Shown one piece after another: positions 53,548 through 62,365 of a DNA stretch of 64,000 nucleotides. Made by a program: the position numbers and the translations under genes. Location of the stretch: assembly GCA_013289045.1 (NCBI GenBank), contig JABDAU010000001.1, forward strand, positions 60,155 to 124,154. The letters run 5' to 3'. Each line of letters begins with the position of its first letter. Within the stretch, counting starts at the first letter, position 1. The notes below the pieces were generated by a model. That model did no database searches. It was not told the DNA's origin and was given only the letters and a program-made list of their open reading frames with translations. Source of the DNA: Bacteroidota bacterium. Lineage in GTDB: Bacteria > Bacteroidota > Bacteroidia > Sphingobacteriales > Sphingobacteriaceae.

Positions 53548-53883
53548 ATTAATTTACAGCTAATATGGTTTTATAAATTGGTTTTCACAGTCGGTAAAGT
53601 ACGCGGTTTAAAAGCGTATAAATATTTACTTTTTTGGCTCTTTCTTATACTATTTTGGCATCGGTAGCATTTATATCATTATAACCTGCCAACAGGATAA
53701 AAATATTTTGAAATATACGATATTAACCGTCGAATCACATGATTGGATAGTATCTTGTTTACTTCAACGATTAAGTAAATAATAGCTTTACAATTTCCAA
53801 ACAAAGCCTTTGCCCGCTTATTTTTGACATCGACGAAAGGCATTTAAAATCACGCTTTAAATGCTTTCCTTTGTGAACTGCCA
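53548..53883. other. Divergent intergenic region between the fucose unit and the uronate operon
   Basis: 336 bp, AT-rich, no gene supported. It contains the LacI-type palindrome at 53758-53779, followed by TAGCTTTA (53783-53790), one base off the -7 consensus, with a TTG at 53755-53757. The palindrome thus lies between the two promoter boxes of kdgK, where a bound repressor would block transcription. Confidence 0.5.
53758..53779. promoter_or_regulatory. Candidate LacI-type operator before kdgK (site B)
   Basis: TTTACTTCAAC followed by GATTAAGTAAA, a 22-bp palindrome with 7-bp perfect outer arms and a CG centre, 105 bp before the kdgK ATG. It differs from the kduI site at only two positions. 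Confidence 0.7.
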
Positions 53884-54927
53884 ATGAATAAACAAACTCT
53901 AAACAAGCGCGATAGCGGCCGGGTATTATGTTTCGGCGAACTTTTGTTCAGGCTGGGGCTGGATAGCAGCGGCGAATGGCTGGCGCAAAACCAGGTGCCT
54001 ATTTTTGTTGGCGGCGCTGAGCTGAACGTAGCTACCGCGCTGGCGCTTTGGGATGTACCTGCGCGCTATTACACCGCGTTGCCTGATAACTATCTTACTG
54101 ACGAAATTGTAGAATATATAAAGGCGAAAGGCATAGATGCCGGCGATATTTACCGCCATGGCAACAGGATAGGATTGTATTATTTAGCCAAAGGCGCAGA
54201 CATAAAGAACGACTCACTGATATATGACCGTGCCGGCTCGTCGTTTGCCGACTTAAAGCCGGGCATGATCGATTGGGACAAAGTTTTTGCAGAGGTGAGC
54301 TGGCTGCACCTGAGTGCCATCTGCCCTGCCCTGAACCAAAATGTGGCTGATGTATGCGAGGAGGCACTGATCGCTGCGTCTCAAAGAGGGATCATCACCT
54401 CTATCGATCTGAATTACCGCTCCAAACTATGGAAATATGGCAAAGCGCCTCACGAAGTGATACCTGCTTTGGTTGAACACTGCGATGTTGTAATGGGCAA
54501 TATCTGGGCATCGGATGTTATGCTTGGAATACCGGTAGAGGAAAATATTGTTGAAATCGATCAAAAAGATAACTATTTACAGGCTGCCGTAAAAACCTCT
54601 GAATATATCGCTGAGAAATATCCTAAGTGCAAGGTAGTTGCCAACACTTTCAGATTTGATAAGGATGGCAGCATGAATTATTATACGGCCTTATATACCG
54701 GCGGCGAGCATTATAATACCAAAGACCACACCGCAGGCAAAATAGTGAACAAAGTAGGCAGCGGCGATTGCTTTATGGCCGGGTTGATCTATGGTTTTTA
54801 TAATGGGCATTCGCCTGCGGAAACATTGCAATTTGCCACAAAGGCAGCATTCGATAAATTATTTATTGACGGCGATGCGACCAACCGCACCGTTGAGGAA
54901 ATTAAAAACAGCCACACCGAAAGATGA
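53884..54927 (+). CDS. kdgK: 2-keto-3-deoxygluconate kinase (PfkB family)
   Basis: A 347-residue ribokinase-fold kinase. VLCFGELLFRLGL and FVGGAELNVATALALWDVP form the N-terminal signature, SIDLNYRSKLWKYG binds substrate, and NKVGSGDCFMAGLIYGF holds the anion hole and catalytic Asp. It phosphorylates KDG from both galacturonate and glucuronate routes. Its stop overlaps the kdgA start by 4 bp, giving a coupled kinase-aldolase pair. Confidence 0.93.
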   Translation: MNKQTLNKRDSGRVLCFGELLFRLGLDSSGEWLAQNQVPIFVGGAELNVATALALWDVPARYYTALPDNYLTDEIVEYIKAKGIDAGDIYRHGNRIGLYYLAKGADIKNDSLIYDRAGSSFADLKPGMIDWDKVFAEVSWLHLSAICPALNQNVADVCEEALIAASQRGIITSIDLNYRSKLWKYGKAPHEVIPALVEHCDVVMGNIWASDVMLGIPVEENIVEIDQKDNYLQAAVKTSEYIAEKYPKCKVVANTFRFDKDGSMNYYTALYTGGEHYNTKDHTAGKIVNKVGSGDCFMAGLIYGFYNGHSPAETLQFATKAAFDKLFIDGDATNRTVEEIKNSHTER

Positions 54928-55583
54928 GCACAGGTTACAAAATATTAGACAACATCATCAGCCAGGGCATTTTGCCGCTGTTCTATAACGAAAGCGCCGA
55001 AGTAAGCCTCGAAACTACCCGCACGCTGTACAAAGCAGGTATTCGCGTTATTGAATATACCAATCGCGGTGCCGCGGCTTTGGAGAACTTCAAGGTGTTG
55101 AAGAAGGCCCAGCAGGATGAAATGCACGAGCTGGTATTAGGCATAGGCACCATAAAAACGGTGCAGCACGCAGAGGATTTTATTGCAGCCGGAGCTGATT
55201 TTATCATCGCGCCTATCGTTAACCCGGATGTGGCGCGCATTGCCCAGCAGCACAATATGCTATGGTGCCCCGGTTGTATGACGCCGACCGAAATCCACCT
55301 CGCGCAGGAAAATAAAGCTGCGTTAATTAAGCTTTTTCCTGCTAATATTTTAGGGCCGGGTTTTGTAAGCGCTATTAAGGAACTTTTTCCCGGTCAGCTT
55401 TTTATGCCTACAGGTGGCGTTGAGCTTACGTTGGAAAATATCCGGAGCTGGTTTAAATCGGGGGTTTGCGCTGTAGGTATGGGCAGCAAACTGATCACAA
55501 AGGATATATTATCATCAGGCTCGTATAATCAGTTATATTTGGATACGCAGGAAGCATTAAAACTGGTGCAGGCAGCGCGATAA
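54924..55583 (+). CDS. kdgA: KDPG/KHG aldolase
   Basis: A 219-residue class I aldolase. RVIEYTNRGAAALENF contains the catalytic Glu region, GTIKTVQHAEDFIAAGADFIIAPIVN the phosphate loop, and ALIKLFPANILGPGFVSAIKELFPG the Schiff-base Lys; PTGGVELTLENI closes the phosphate site. It splits 2-keto-3-deoxy-6-phosphogluconate to pyruvate and glyceraldehyde 3-phosphate, completing the uronate route begun by UxaC and KduI. Confidence 0.94.
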   Translation: MSTGYKILDNIISQGILPLFYNESAEVSLETTRTLYKAGIRVIEYTNRGAAALENFKVLKKAQQDEMHELVLGIGTIKTVQHAEDFIAAGADFIIAPIVNPDVARIAQQHNMLWCPGCMTPTEIHLAQENKAALIKLFPANILGPGFVSAIKELFPGQLFMPTGGVELTLENIRSWFKSGVCAVGMGSKLITKDILSSGSYNQLYLDTQEALKLVQAAR

Positions 55584-55601
55584 ACCTATTACAAAGAGAT
55601 C

Positions 55602-56954
55602 ATGACAGACAATAAGGTGGGAAATTACAGGTGGGTTGTGGCTTCGCTGCTGCTTTTTTCCACCACGATAAACTACATGGACCGCAGTGTTATCGGTTAC
55701 GTGAAGGATTATTTCTGCACACCTATTGCTAAAGGCGGTTTCGGATGGACTGATAATCAATATTCCGATGTAACGGCGCTTTTCACCTTTTTTTACGCTG
55801 GCGTAAGTATTATAGCCGGTTTGGTGATCGACAGGATCGGCACTAAAGTGGGTTTAGCGTTATCGCTAATTATCTGGTCTGTTTTTGGGGTGTTAAATGC
55901 ATTTGCAGGAAGCTCGGTTGCTGTACATGCTGTTGTAAGAAGCTTGTTTGGTGTAGGCGAAGCCGGTAACTTTCCGGCATCTATAAAAACAGTTGCCGAA
56001 TGGTTCCCCAAAAAAGAACGCGCGCTGGCTACTGGTATTTTTAACAGTGGCTCCAATATCGGTGCTATGATAGCCGCTATTTTTGTACCATGGTGCCTTA
56101 TTCACTGGGGCGAGGCAGAAGGCTGGAAACTGGCCTACATTTTAACCGGTTCGATAGGTTTTTTATGGCTGATATTCTGGTTTATACTGTATAACCCTAC
56201 ACATAAATGCAAATTTGTAAGCCAGGAAGAACTTGATTATATACATGAGGACGACCTTGTTGCTCATGTAGCTCCGTCGGAAGACGTTACCGTTCGCGAA
56301 AAAGTTTCATGGGCTAAGCTGCTCCGTTACCCGCAAACCTGGGCGTTTTTCTGGGGAAAATTTCTTACAGACGGTGTTTGGTGGTTCCTGCTATTCTGGT
56401 TGCCCGATTACCTGAAAAAGCAATTCGGCATGAATATGCACGAGATCAAATGGCCAACATTTATAGTATACACCATATCCATAGTAGGCAGTACCATGGG
56501 TGGTAACTTATCCAGGAGAATGATCAACAACGGTATGCCTGTTTATAAAGCCAGGATGAATGCTATGCTTATAATTGCATTATGCCCGTTGTTTTTGTTA
56601 CTCACGCAATACTTTGGCAATAAAGAAATATTTGGTAACTATGCCGCCACCCTTGCTGTAGCCGTTATTTGTATAGGTGCAGCAGCACACCAGGCATGGT
56701 CGGCAAATTTGTTTACCACCGTTTCAGATATGTTCCCTAAAAAAGCTGTCGGTTCTGTAATCGGTATAGGTGGCCTTGCGGGTGGTTTAGGCGGTGTAAT
56801 TATCCAAAAATTATCCGGCATACTCAATACCCATTATCATTCCGATCCTAAAATTGCCTATCTCATTATGTTCATCATTAGCGCCCTGGCTTATATTATT
56901 GCCTGGACGATCATTAAAATATTAACCCGCAAACGGCAGGTAATCGAAGTGTAG
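55602..56954 (+). CDS. exuT: Hexuronate transporter, MFS (ExuT-like)
   Basis: A 450-residue carrier with 12 predicted helices, of the anion:cation symporter group. WVVASLLLFSTTINYMDRSVIGYVKDYF is the typical first helix with its YxDR motif; GVGEAGNFPASIKTVAEWFPKKERALATGIFNSGSNIGAM and SDMFPKKAVGSVIGIGGLAGGLGGVI are ExuT/GudP signatures. It should import galacturonate or glucuronate. It lies 18 bp after kdgA and its transcript runs into the palindromic repeat at 56960. Confidence 0.9.
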   Translation: MTDNKVGNYRWVVASLLLFSTTINYMDRSVIGYVKDYFCTPIAKGGFGWTDNQYSDVTALFTFFYAGVSIIAGLVIDRIGTKVGLALSLIIWSVFGVLNAFAGSSVAVHAVVRSLFGVGEAGNFPASIKTVAEWFPKKERALATGIFNSGSNIGAMIAAIFVPWCLIHWGEAEGWKLAYILTGSIGFLWLIFWFILYNPTHKCKFVSQEELDYIHEDDLVAHVAPSEDVTVREKVSWAKLLRYPQTWAFFWGKFLTDGVWWFLLFWLPDYLKKQFGMNMHEIKWPTFIVYTISIVGSTMGGNLSRRMINNGMPVYKARMNAMLIIALCPLFLLLTQYFGNKEIFGNYAATLAVAVICIGAAAHQAWSANLFTTVSDMFPKKAVGSVIGIGGLAGGLGGVIIQKLSGILNTHYHSDPKIAYLIMFIISALAYIIAWTIIKILTRKRQVIEV

Positions 56955-56959
56955 TTGAT

Positions 56960-57034
56960 GTCTGAACTCGAGTTTTTGGAATTGAAAGAATTAATTGAAT
57001 TCTGGGAATTCTTTCTTCTAATTCGAGTTCTGAC
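56960..57034. repeat. Intergenic palindromic repeat, copy 2
   Basis: 75 bp. GTCTGAACTCGAGTT at the left and AATTCGAGTTCTGAC at the right, with a GAATT-rich core. It fills the gap between convergent exuT and the YhcH-like gene and reaches the latter's stop codon. Confidence 0.85.
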
Positions 57035-57645
57035 TACTCAACAACCTTTATTTTGATCACCATCTTTTTCACAATATCAAACCCCTCAACATGCAAATTA
57101 GGGCGATGCGCTTCTGACGGGAAGAACAGGTAAAACTCTTCAGGCGTGGCGATGTAATACTTACCATCGGTAGTAAAATTGCCGCTGTCTTTTGCCTCGT
57201 CGTAAGGTTTGGTAACGGTGGCTGAGGTTACAGGGGCAACACCTATCCTTTCTTTGCCGCGTATCACGTATTGCAAGTCGATGTATTTACGATGCGCTTC
57301 CCATTTGGCTGTTTCTTCAGTTTTTTCCGGGCCTTCGGTTATGCTGGCATAGGCTTCCTTGCCATCTATCGGGTACATACCTGGCTTAAGGGTGTCGAGT
57401 TTTTTACTGTCGGCCAGGTAAGCGAATGCCTTATCCCAAACATCTTTTGCCTTATTATACTGTCGATAAAATTCCAGCGCGTTGATGTCCGGGTAAACAT
57501 TAATGTTCAGTCCATGCGCCCATGCGCGGCTTTTCACCCACTCTTCGGCCGTTTTTGCTGAGTCGGTTTGTGCCGCGGCTTTATTTCCTATCATCGCAAA
57601 TGCTACTAATACACCCGCTGTTTTAACTATATTCGAAACTTTCAT
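57034..57645 (-). CDS. Secreted YhcH/YjgK/YiaL-family (DUF386) protein
   Basis: A 203-residue protein with a signal peptide (MKVSNIVKTAGVLVAFAMIGNKAAAQ). Residues about 60-200 are the YhcH/YiaL cupin-like domain: GMYPIDGKEAYASITEGP, KWEAHRKYIDLQYVIRGKERIGVAP (metal His), YIATPEEFYLFFPSEAHRPNL. Known members are cytoplasmic and act on sugar acids or as beta-subunits of sugar enzymes; export of this one is unusual. It is divergent from kduI across a region with the LacI-type palindrome, so it belongs to the uronate regulon. A role as periplasmic mutarotase or isomerase of unsaturated uronates is a guess. Confidence 0.83.
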   Translation of the reverse strand: MKVSNIVKTAGVLVAFAMIGNKAAAQTDSAKTAEEWVKSRAWAHGLNINVYPDINALEFYRQYNKAKDVWDKAFAYLADSKKLDTLKPGMYPIDGKEAYASITEGPEKTEETAKWEAHRKYIDLQYVIRGKERIGVAPVTSATVTKPYDEAKDSGNFTTDGKYYIATPEEFYLFFPSEAHRPNLHVEGFDIVKKMVIKIKVVE

Positions 57646-57711
57646 ACTGGTTGGTTTACAATGTCAATAATACAAGGTAAGCGTTTAAATTAGGTAACCA
57701 ATCACTTAATT

Positions 57712-57733
57712 TTTACTTTAACGTTTAAGTAAA
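57712..57733. promoter_or_regulatory. Candidate LacI-type operator between the YhcH-like gene and kduI (site C)
   Basis: TTTACTTTAAC followed by GTTTAAGTAAA, 22 bp, symmetric except one base pair of positions. It is the most symmetric member of the set and serves both divergent genes. Confidence 0.72.
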
Positions 57734-57793
57734 TCAGTCTATAATAAATTCCGATTGTAGCGCAAACCTTTGTAAAATTGCAATAATAACATT

Positions 57794-58624
57794 ATGAGAA
57801 CAATCCACGCTGTACATCCCGACGATTTTAAAAGTTACCAGACCGCCAAGATCCGCGAACGCTTCCTGATCGATAAACAGGTTCAGCCAGATCAAATCAA
57901 CTGCACCTATACGCTTTACGACAGGATGATCGTTGGTTTTGCCAACCCGGTTACCCAACATCTGGAATTGCCGAACTACCCTAACCTGCGTGCGGAGTAC
58001 TTCCTGGAAAGACGCGAGATCGGTATCATCAACGTTGGCGGTGATGGTGCGATTACAGCTGACGGTAAATCATTCGACCTGAAAAAACTAGATTGCTTAT
58101 ATATTGGCAAAGGCACAAAATCGGTAACGTTTTCCAGCAAGGATTCGAACTCCCCAGCTGTGTTTTATATGCTGTCGTGCCCTGCACATGTAACTTATCC
58201 CACTACCCTGCTTACTAACGCCGATGCGGTAAAGGTAACCCTGGGCTCAAGCGAAACGGCTAATCATCGCACTATCAATAAATACATTCACCTGGAAGGC
58301 GTAAAAAGCTGCCAGCTGGTAATGGGGCTAACTATTTTGCACAACGGAAGCGTATGGAACACCATGCCGCCGCACGTGCACGACAGGCGTATGGAAGCTT
58401 ACTTTTATTTTGACGTGCCAGAAGGCCAGAAGATATTCCATTACATGGGCGAAGGCGACGAAACACGCCATATCACCATGGACAATTACGACGCGGTAGT
58501 TTCGCCGCCGTGGAGTATACATGCAGGCAGCGGCACCGCAAGCTATAGCTTTATATGGGGCATGGCAGGCGAGAACCTGGATTACACCGACATGGATGCG
58601 ATTGCGATAAAGGATTTGAAGTAA
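57794..58624 (+). CDS. kduI: 5-keto-4-deoxyuronate isomerase
   Basis: A 276-residue double-cupin enzyme. HPDDFKSYQTAKIRERFLID is the family start, YTLYDRMIVGFANPV and LEYFLERREIGIINVGGDG-like text (AEYFLERREIGIINVGGDG) follow, and the zinc site is MPPHVHDRRMEAYFYFD with a final His in SPPWSIHAGSGTASYSFIWGM. It converts 5-keto-4-deoxyuronate, formed from the unsaturated ends made by pectate lyase, to 2,5-diketo-3-deoxygluconate. No dedicated KduD is seen; the SDR directly downstream could supply the reduction. Confidence 0.95.
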   Translation: MRTIHAVHPDDFKSYQTAKIRERFLIDKQVQPDQINCTYTLYDRMIVGFANPVTQHLELPNYPNLRAEYFLERREIGIINVGGDGAITADGKSFDLKKLDCLYIGKGTKSVTFSSKDSNSPAVFYMLSCPAHVTYPTTLLTNADAVKVTLGSSETANHRTINKYIHLEGVKSCQLVMGLTILHNGSVWNTMPPHVHDRRMEAYFYFDVPEGQKIFHYMGEGDETRHITMDNYDAVVSPPWSIHAGSGTASYSFIWGMAGENLDYTDMDAIAIKDLK

Positions 58625-58675
58625 GGTTAAAGGTATGAGGCGAAAGGTAAAAGGCAAATATTAAAGCACATAAAA

Positions 58676-59491
58676 TTGGAAAACGAATTCTCATTGGCCG
58701 GAAAGGTGATCGTAGTGACCGGCGGCACAGGTATTTTAGGTAAATCATTTATTGATGGCATAGTGGAAGCCGGCGGCGCAGTAGGCATTTTGGGCCGTAA
58801 CCAGGCGGTAGCCGAAGAGCGTGCCGATGCCATCAACAAAAACGGCGGCAGGGCAGTTGCTTTAGTTGCCGATGTGATGGATGAAGATGCTCTGCAGGCT
58901 GCTAAAGCAAAAATATTAGATGCTTTTGGCCGCGTAGACGGACTGGTGAATGCTGCAGGCGGCAACATGCCGGAAGGCGTATTGCAAAATGACGATGATA
59001 TATTTAAAATGAACATCGCCGGCATGCGCAAGGTGATGGATTTGAACTTGTGGGGAACGTTGATCCCTACCCAGGTATTTGGCGAAGCTATTGCGCAATC
59101 AGGCGGCGGCAGTATTGTGAATATCTCCTCCATGAACTCCAAACGCGCCATTACCAAAGTGCTGGGCTACAACATGGGTAAGGCCGCTGTTGATTGCTAT
59201 AACCAATGGTTTGCTGTTGAGCTGGCTAGCCGATATGGTGATAAAATAAGAATGAATGCCCTCGCGCCGGGCTTTTTCCTTACCGAGCAAAACCGCAACC
59301 TGCTTACCAAACCCGAAGGCGGTTATACCCCGCGTGGAGAACTGGTGATAAAACAAACACCATTTAAGCGTTTTGGCAATCCCGACGAGTTAAAAGGTGC
59401 TTTGGTTTGGCTGCTAAGCGACGCATCAAAATTTGTAACTGGTGCGATGATCTGCGTGGATGGCGGGTTTTCGATATTTGGCGGGGTGTAA
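58676..59491 (+). CDS. uxuB: SDR-type D-mannonate oxidoreductase (fructuronate reductase)
   Basis: A 271-residue short-chain dehydrogenase: VIVVTGGTGILGKSFIDG (nucleotide loop), GLVNAAGGNMPEGV, NISSMNSKRAITKVLGYNMGKAAV (Ser, Tyr, Lys), APGFFLTEQNRNLLTKPEGGYTPRG and TGAMICVDGGFSIFGGV. The AAGGN and PGFFLTEQNR motifs are those of the SDR enzymes annotated as D-mannonate oxidoreductase, not homologous to classical UxuB. The frame has no ATG near the start, so TTG 58676 is the likely start, an uncommon choice. It would reduce fructuronate made by UxaC; acting as KduD is an alternative. Confidence 0.8.
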   Translation: MENEFSLAGKVIVVTGGTGILGKSFIDGIVEAGGAVGILGRNQAVAEERADAINKNGGRAVALVADVMDEDALQAAKAKILDAFGRVDGLVNAAGGNMPEGVLQNDDDIFKMNIAGMRKVMDLNLWGTLIPTQVFGEAIAQSGGGSIVNISSMNSKRAITKVLGYNMGKAAVDCYNQWFAVELASRYGDKIRMNALAPGFFLTEQNRNLLTKPEGGYTPRGELVIKQTPFKRFGNPDELKGALVWLLSDASKFVTGAMICVDGGFSIFGGV

Positions 59492-59811
59492 GTCAAGCAC
59501 ATCCCGGCAAACCGCCCGGTCAAGTGTCCACACTTGACTGAAATATGATTGCAAGTGTCCACACTTGCGTATAACTAAAGTAAGCGTGGACGCTTAAAAA
59601 CGTATGCAGTCAAGTGTGGACACTTGACCGGGCGGGTGCGAAAAGAGAGAACACAGAATAAAAAAATCTCTGTATTTCTCTGCGTTCTTTCTATCTCTGT
59701 GTCCCCTGTGGTTAAAATTCAATCCATTTTTCTATTAAATTTCATATGTTTACCAATCGGACTTTGCCAATGTGTCCGCGATTATTGGTTTATCATAAAT
59801 TATAGCATCAA
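59492..59811. other. Intergenic region with inverted repeat and leader of the LacI-type gene
   Basis: 320 bp without a gene. It contains the repeat at 59512-59635, then AGAGAGAACACAG facing CTCTGTGTCCCCTGTGG (59645-59712), another imperfect inverted repeat rich in CTCTG, and about 90 bp of AT-rich DNA that should hold the regulator's promoter. No copy of the 22-bp palindrome is seen here. Confidence 0.6.
59512..59635. repeat. Inverted repeat with CAAGTGTCCACACTTG palindromes
   Basis: Perfect 29-bp arms (59512-59540 and 59607-59635), beginning CCGCCCGGTCAAGTG. Each arm contains the palindrome CAAGTGT-CCACACTTG; a third copy is inside at 59551-59566, and a variant, AAGCGTGGACGCTT, at 59582-59595. 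The layers allow a large cruciform or mRNA hairpin after the uxuB-like gene. Confidence 0.8.
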
Positions 59812-60843
59812 ATGAAATTCGGGGCGATTACCATTAAGGATATTGCAAGGGAGTTGGGTATTTCTGCCTCAGCTGTGTCTAAAGCACTGAAAGACAGTTA
59901 CGAGATCAGCGAGAAAACCAAAAAACTGGTGCTGGAATGCGCAAAAAAACATAACTATCAGCCCAACCCAATGGCCCGCAGCCTGAAGCAAGGCAACAGC
60001 AAGGCGCTGGGCATCATCATTCCCACCATCGATAACAATTTCTTTTCGCAGGTGATCAACGGTGTGGAATCGGTTGCCTATAGCAAGGGCTACAACATCA
60101 TCATGACGCAGACGCATGAGTCGTATGAATTGGAGTTATCCAATACCGATCTGCTCACTATCCGCGCTATCGATGGCCTGCTGATCTCGTTATCTACCGA
60201 AACAAAGGACATCAGTCACCTTAAAAGGCTACACGACCAGGGGTTGCCAATCGTATTTTTCGACAGGGTGAGCAATGAGATCAATACCCATAAAATAATT
60301 GCCGATAACTTCCGTGGCGCTTATGAGGCGACTACTAATCTGATAAAAGCAGGTTATCGGAATATCGCACATCTTACCAGCTCCATCAACGTATCTATTA
60401 CTGCCGAGCGGTTAAAAGGTTACGAACAGGCCCTTGAGGAAAATGGCATCCCGGTAAAGGAGCACTATATTAAATATTGCCCGCAGGGCGGTAAGGATGT
60501 GGATGAGGTACAGCAGGCTTTGAACGAGTTGCTGGACGCGCCCGACAAGCCCGACGCGATTTTTACCGCTACCGACAGGGTGACCACTACTACCCTTGCA
60601 TTGCTGCATAGAATGCATGTAAAGATCCCCACTGACATTGCCTTGCTTGGCTTTACTAACACGCAACTGGCCGATGTGCTGAACCCGCCGCTTTCGCAGG
60701 TTTTTCAGCCGGGTTTTGAGATGGGTAAGAAAGCCACCGAGATGCTGATCCAATTAATAGAAGCCCGTCGCCCGGTGGAGGAATTTGAGACCGTGGTGAT
60801 GCCTGCCCAGATCTTTATGCGCGACTCGACCAAACGCCCCTGA
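59812..60843 (+). CDS. LacI-family transcriptional regulator of the uronate genes
   Basis: A 343-residue LacI/GalR protein. The DNA-binding helix-turn-helix is at residues about 7-27 (IKDIARELGISASAVSKAL), the hinge helix ends in NYQPNPMARSLKQG, and the effector domain (about 62-330) has ALGIIIPTIDNNFFSQVINGVE, GLPIVFFDRVSNE, DNFRGAYEATTNLIKAGYRNIAHLT and TDIALLGFTN. Placed between uxuB-like and uxaC genes it is the natural owner of the CG-centred 22-bp palindromes found before kdgK, kduI, uxaC, GH28 and fbp. Effector is probably KDG or a uronate; that is inference. Confidence 0.9.
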   Translation: MKFGAITIKDIARELGISASAVSKALKDSYEISEKTKKLVLECAKKHNYQPNPMARSLKQGNSKALGIIIPTIDNNFFSQVINGVESVAYSKGYNIIMTQTHESYELELSNTDLLTIRAIDGLLISLSTETKDISHLKRLHDQGLPIVFFDRVSNEINTHKIIADNFRGAYEATTNLIKAGYRNIAHLTSSINVSITAERLKGYEQALEENGIPVKEHYIKYCPQGGKDVDEVQQALNELLDAPDKPDAIFTATDRVTTTTLALLHRMHVKIPTDIALLGFTNTQLADVLNPPLSQVFQPGFEMGKKATEMLIQLIEARRPVEEFETVVMPAQIFMRDSTKRP

Positions 60844-60860
60844 GATTTGTTCCCGAAAAA

Positions 60861-60882
60861 TCTTATAAAACGTTTTCGTAAA
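60861..60882. promoter_or_regulatory. Candidate LacI-type operator before uxaC (site D)
   Basis: TCTTATAAAAC followed by GTTTTCGTAAA, 22 bp centred on CG. It shares the AACGTTT core and GTAAA end with the kduI site and lies 17 bp upstream of the -33 box of the uxaC promoter. Confidence 0.55.
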
Positions 60883-60899
60883 TAATAACAGCGCTAAAC

Positions 60900-60930
60900 T
60901 TGTGCCGCAAAGTCGCCTGCCCTACTTTTG
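60900..60930 (+). promoter_or_regulatory. Bacteroidota-type promoter of uxaC
   Basis: TTG at 60900-60902 and TACTTTTG at 60923-60930, separated by 20 bp, match the TTG/TAnnTTTG consensus of Bacteroidota primary-sigma promoters. The uxaC ATG is 28 bp downstream, implying a short leader. Confidence 0.65.
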
Positions 60931-60958
60931 ATTTGCAATACTGCCACATCATTACATT

Positions 60959-62362
60959 ATGAAACCTTTTTTAGACGAGAATTTCCTGCTGCAAAGCAAA
61001 ACCGCAGAGCGTTTGTACCACGATTTTGCCAAGGGAATGCCTATTATAGATTATCACTGCCACCTCGACCCGGCACAGATAGCCGCCAATATCAACTTTA
61101 GTAATTTAACCGATATCTGGCTGCGCGGCGACCATTACAAATGGCGCGCTATGCGGGCCTATGGCATTAACGAAAAATACATAACCGGCAGCGGAACGGA
61201 CGCTGAAAAGTTTGAGAAATGGGCCGTAACTGTTCCGTATACTCTGCGCAACCCGTTATATCATTGGACACACCTGGAGCTTCAGCGTTATTTTGGTATA
61301 CATGACCTGCTATCATACGATACGGCTAAAAATATTTATGCCGAATGCAACGCCAAATTGCAAACACCTGAATACAGTGTGCAAAGCATGATCGAAAAGA
61401 TGAACGTGGAGGTGATCTGCACTACGGATGATCCGATAGATAATCTTGAACATCACCAGGCAATAAAGAATAGCGGCTGGAAGGTGAAAGTATACCCGGC
61501 TTTCCGCCCGGATAAAGCCATGAATGCCGACGATACTGAAGCATTGAATCAATACATTGCCAAATTGGAAGCCGTGAGCAATCTATCCATCACCAGCTTT
61601 AATGATTACCTCGATGCGCTTAAAAAACGCCATGATTACTTTGCCGAAAACGGCTGCAGCGTATCCGATCACGGCCTGGAGCAGATCTATGCTGAAGATT
61701 ATACTAATGACGAAATCTCAACCATCTTTGATAAGATCCGCTCCGGGGAACACCTGTTGCCGCTGGAATCGCTGAAATTCAAATCGGCCATGTTGTACAT
61801 GTTTGCTATTTGGGATCATGAAAAAGGCTGGGTGCAGCAATACCACTTAGGTGCGTTACGCAACAATAATACCCGCGCCCACCGCGAGCTCGGTCCGGAT
61901 ACCGGTTATGATTCCATAGGCGATTTTAAACAGGCGCAGGCATTGTCCCGTTTCCTCAATAAGCTGGATAACACCAATCAGCTCGCCAAAACCATAGTCT
62001 ATAACCTCAATCCATGCGATAATGAACTGTTCGCCACCATGACCGGCAACTTTAACGACGGTAGTGTTAGCGGCAAAATGCAATTCGGCTCGGCCTGGTG
62101 GTTCCTCGACCAAAAACAAGGCATGACAAACCAGATCAACGCGCTCTCCAGCATGGGCTTATTGAGCAAACTGGTAGGCATGCTCACCGATTCGCGAAGC
62201 TTTATGTCGTACCCGCGCCATGAGTATTTTAGGCGTTTGCTTTGCAATTTGTTTGCTGAAGATGTGGAGAATGGCGAGCTGCCGAATGATATTGAATGGA
62301 TTGGTAAGATCGTACAGGATATCAGCTATAATAATGCTAAGAATTACTTTACGTTTGGATGA
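60959..62362 (+). CDS. uxaC: Glucuronate/galacturonate isomerase
   Basis: A 467-residue amidohydrolase-fold isomerase of usual length. DYHCHLDPAQIAAN holds the HxH metal motif, TDIWLRGDHYKWRAMRAYGI, VEVICTTDDPIDNLEHH, NNTRAHRELGPDTGYDSIGD and FGSAWWFLDQKQGM plus SYPRHEYFRRLLCN complete the family pattern. It converts D-glucuronate to fructuronate and D-galacturonate to tagaturonate. The glucuronate branch continues with the SDR upstream; UxuA and the altronate enzymes are not in this window. Confidence 0.96.
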   Translation: MKPFLDENFLLQSKTAERLYHDFAKGMPIIDYHCHLDPAQIAANINFSNLTDIWLRGDHYKWRAMRAYGINEKYITGSGTDAEKFEKWAVTVPYTLRNPLYHWTHLELQRYFGIHDLLSYDTAKNIYAECNAKLQTPEYSVQSMIEKMNVEVICTTDDPIDNLEHHQAIKNSGWKVKVYPAFRPDKAMNADDTEALNQYIAKLEAVSNLSITSFNDYLDALKKRHDYFAENGCSVSDHGLEQIYAEDYTNDEISTIFDKIRSGEHLLPLESLKFKSAMLYMFAIWDHEKGWVQQYHLGALRNNNTRAHRELGPDTGYDSIGDFKQAQALSRFLNKLDNTNQLAKTIVYNLNPCDNELFATMTGNFNDGSVSGKMQFGSAWWFLDQKQGMTNQINALSSMGLLSKLVGMLTDSRSFMSYPRHEYFRRLLCNLFAEDVENGELPNDIEWIGKIVQDISYNNAKNYFTFG

Positions 62363-62365
62363 TTT

